Source of the DNA: a virus
Direction: 5' to 3' (one strand)
Virus record (IMG/VR): IMGVR_UViG_3300030106_006475
Location: 1 to 30,087 of that record
Length of the DNA stretch: 30,087 bases
Within the stretch, counting starts at the first letter, position 1, and every line of letters starts with the position of its first letter. Made by a program: the position numbers and the translations under genes. Shown in pieces: positions 29,178 to 30,087 of the stretch. The notes below the pieces were generated by a model. That model was not told where the DNA came from and made no database searches. It saw nothing but the letters and a program-made list of their open reading frames with translations.

Positions 29178-29671
29178 TTATTCAATTGACCCCAGAAGAC
29201 TTAGAAGAAATAGATCGTATTGCTCACATTCGTAATGATACAAAAAAGCAAGCGTGGAATCGTAGGTTTTGCCAAAAGACAGATGATTTAGAAATGAACA
29301 TCATTGGCTTGAAAGGTGAGATGGCATTCAGTAAACTTTTCAATGCTGAGATTGATGATAGTGTTCAACTATCTGGAGATAATGGTTTGGATTTTACATT
29401 AAAGGGGAGAACTTATCAAATAAAAGCCACTAAATATAGAGGGGGTGCTTTGTATTTTAATTCTTTAAAAGACTTTAAAACTGATTTTGCTATGGTTACT
29501 TATCCTTTTGAAGATTCAATGGGTAGCTGTGTAGAGATAGGGGGCTTTACGACCAGAAAAGTTTTCAAGGAAAGACATTCGGTAACTAATTATGGTTACG
29601 GTGATAGGGTTGCAATGCAAAAAAAAGACTTGTATGACATAGAAAAATTAATAAAGTGGATTAAAGAATGA
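29174..29671 (+). CDS. PD-(D/E)XK nuclease-like protein with QxK variant site
   Basis: This 165-aa protein has GLKGEMAFSKLF (E49) followed by SGDNGLDFTLKGRTYQIKAT, placing D73 and Q82-x-K84 at the active site. The QxK form replaces ExK but is known in some active members of the fold. GDxGxDF is a usual lead-in to this site. It shares the helix-plus-site layout with the protein at 27559. The ATGA overlap links it to both neighbours. The function is unknown; a DNA-binding or nicking role is plausible. Confidence 0.7.
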   Translation: MIIQLTPEDLEEIDRIAHIRNDTKKQAWNRRFCQKTDDLEMNIIGLKGEMAFSKLFNAEIDDSVQLSGDNGLDFTLKGRTYQIKATKYRGGALYFNSLKDFKTDFAMVTYPFEDSMGSCVEIGGFTTRKVFKERHSVTNYGYGDRVAMQKKDLYDIEKLIKWIKE

Positions 29672-30009
29672 ACACTAAAGAACTACTTAAACTTCACGAT
29701 GATACCTGCAAAGCTTGTAGGGTAATCATGCAAAAGAAAAACAGTGATTATACTGGTGGCAAGGGTGCTACCGATCCCTTCGCTAATTTTAATGCATCAA
29801 AGATACTGGACATCCACCCTGTGCAGGGTTTGCTTCTCCGTGTAATCGACAAAATAAAAAGAATCTACTCGTTCACTAATGACAGTGAACTATCTGTCCC
29901 AAATGAAACTGTAGAAGATGCTTGCGATGACATAGTAAACTATGCTATCTTAGCTAAAGCAATGCTTCTGGAAGAAAGATCCCAGATCGAACAAGAAAAC
30001 ACCAAATAA
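29668..30009 (+). CDS. DUF1599/Nmad1-like nucleotide-modification-associated protein
   Basis: This 113-aa protein shows CRVIMQKKNSDYTGGKGA, DPFANFNASK, LLLRVIDKIKRIYSF and ETVEDACDDIVNYAILA. This matches my memory of the DUF1599 (nucleotide modification associated domain 1) pattern, an all-helical, MazG-like family often near phage DNA-modification or nucleotide-metabolism genes. The EDxxDD residues are candidates for metal binding. Its start overlaps the previous stop (ATGA). Confidence 0.75.
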   Translation: MNTKELLKLHDDTCKACRVIMQKKNSDYTGGKGATDPFANFNASKILDIHPVQGLLLRVIDKIKRIYSFTNDSELSVPNETVEDACDDIVNYAILAKAMLLEERSQIEQENTK

Positions 30010-30011
30010 GC

Positions 30012-30087
30012 ATGAATATATTTGCAGTAGACACTGACCCTAAGACCGCCGCACAACAATTGTGTGATAAGCACGTTGTTAAAATGA
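30012..30087 (+). CDS. Conserved phage protein, 5' end only
   Basis: ATG 30012 opens a frame that runs off the right edge, with 25 codons visible: MNIFAVDTDPKTAAQQLCDK, then HVVKM. MNIFxxDxDPxxAAQxxCDKHVVKM is a familiar start of a conserved protein of phages, often next to DUF1599-type genes; its role is not established to my knowledge. ATG follows the DUF1599 stop by 2 nt. Confidence 0.7.
   Translation, partial: MNIFAVDTDPKTAAQQLCDKHVVKM

Overview
The window looks like a 30 kb piece of an AT-rich tailed-phage genome (or a provirus), most likely a siphovirus of a Gram-negative host. It has a lambda-type tail-tip block (L-, K-, I- and J-like proteins, in lambda order), an overlapping spanin-like lipoprotein gene, a phage-encoded outer-membrane beta-barrel protein, and host-type sigma70 promoters. 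No bacterial housekeeping genes, rRNA or tRNA were seen. A marine origin is a guess from the gene style (giant VGIGTT-repeat fibres, a small KKYRGQG basic protein), not shown by the sequence.

Left part (1-19551, minus strand). A leftward late operon reads L (with two extra domains) > K-like JAMM peptidase > I-like assembly protein > giant J-like tail-tip protein > fibre 1 (2345 aa) > fibre 2 (at least 1572 aa, running off the left edge). The genes abut or overlap. The frame of fibre 2 is open from 4716 to position 1; I checked it codon by codon.

Centre (19552-24909). A 42-bp divergent control region with a perfect 19-bp palindrome separates the tail operon from rightward genes: a possible acetyltransferase-like protein, a small unknown, an overlapping spanin pair and a deoxycytidylate deaminase. 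Next comes a self-contained promoter/outer-membrane-protein/terminator unit. The lysis cassette follows: holin, a two-TM sensor-like protein, and a CHAP endolysin. Then come an unknown gene, a small basic protein, an inorganic pyrophosphatase, a second small holin-like protein and a terminator.

Right part (24919-30087). This is a tightly overlapping rightward cluster rich in tiny membrane proteins (several under 45 aa), with three PD-(D/E)XK nuclease-like proteins, a recombination endonuclease VII homologue, a DUF1599-type protein and the start of a conserved phage protein. One lone leftward gene (25552-25839) sits inside it.

Two promoter-like classes are visible. TTGACA/TATAAT-type promoters lie before the outer-membrane protein, the small-membrane-protein operon and the divergent rightward genes. 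A different element, GTGTAAATWAA, lies 14-17 nt before the starts of the L operon, fibre 2, the holin cassette and the second holin-like gene, with a variant before the lone leftward gene. Most of these are clearly late-type genes, so the element may be this phage's late promoter. The best leads are this motif with its apparently leaderless starts, the domain-loaded L protein, the outer-membrane moron, the small-membrane-protein cassette, and the nuclease cluster with an endonuclease VII gene flanked by direct repeats.
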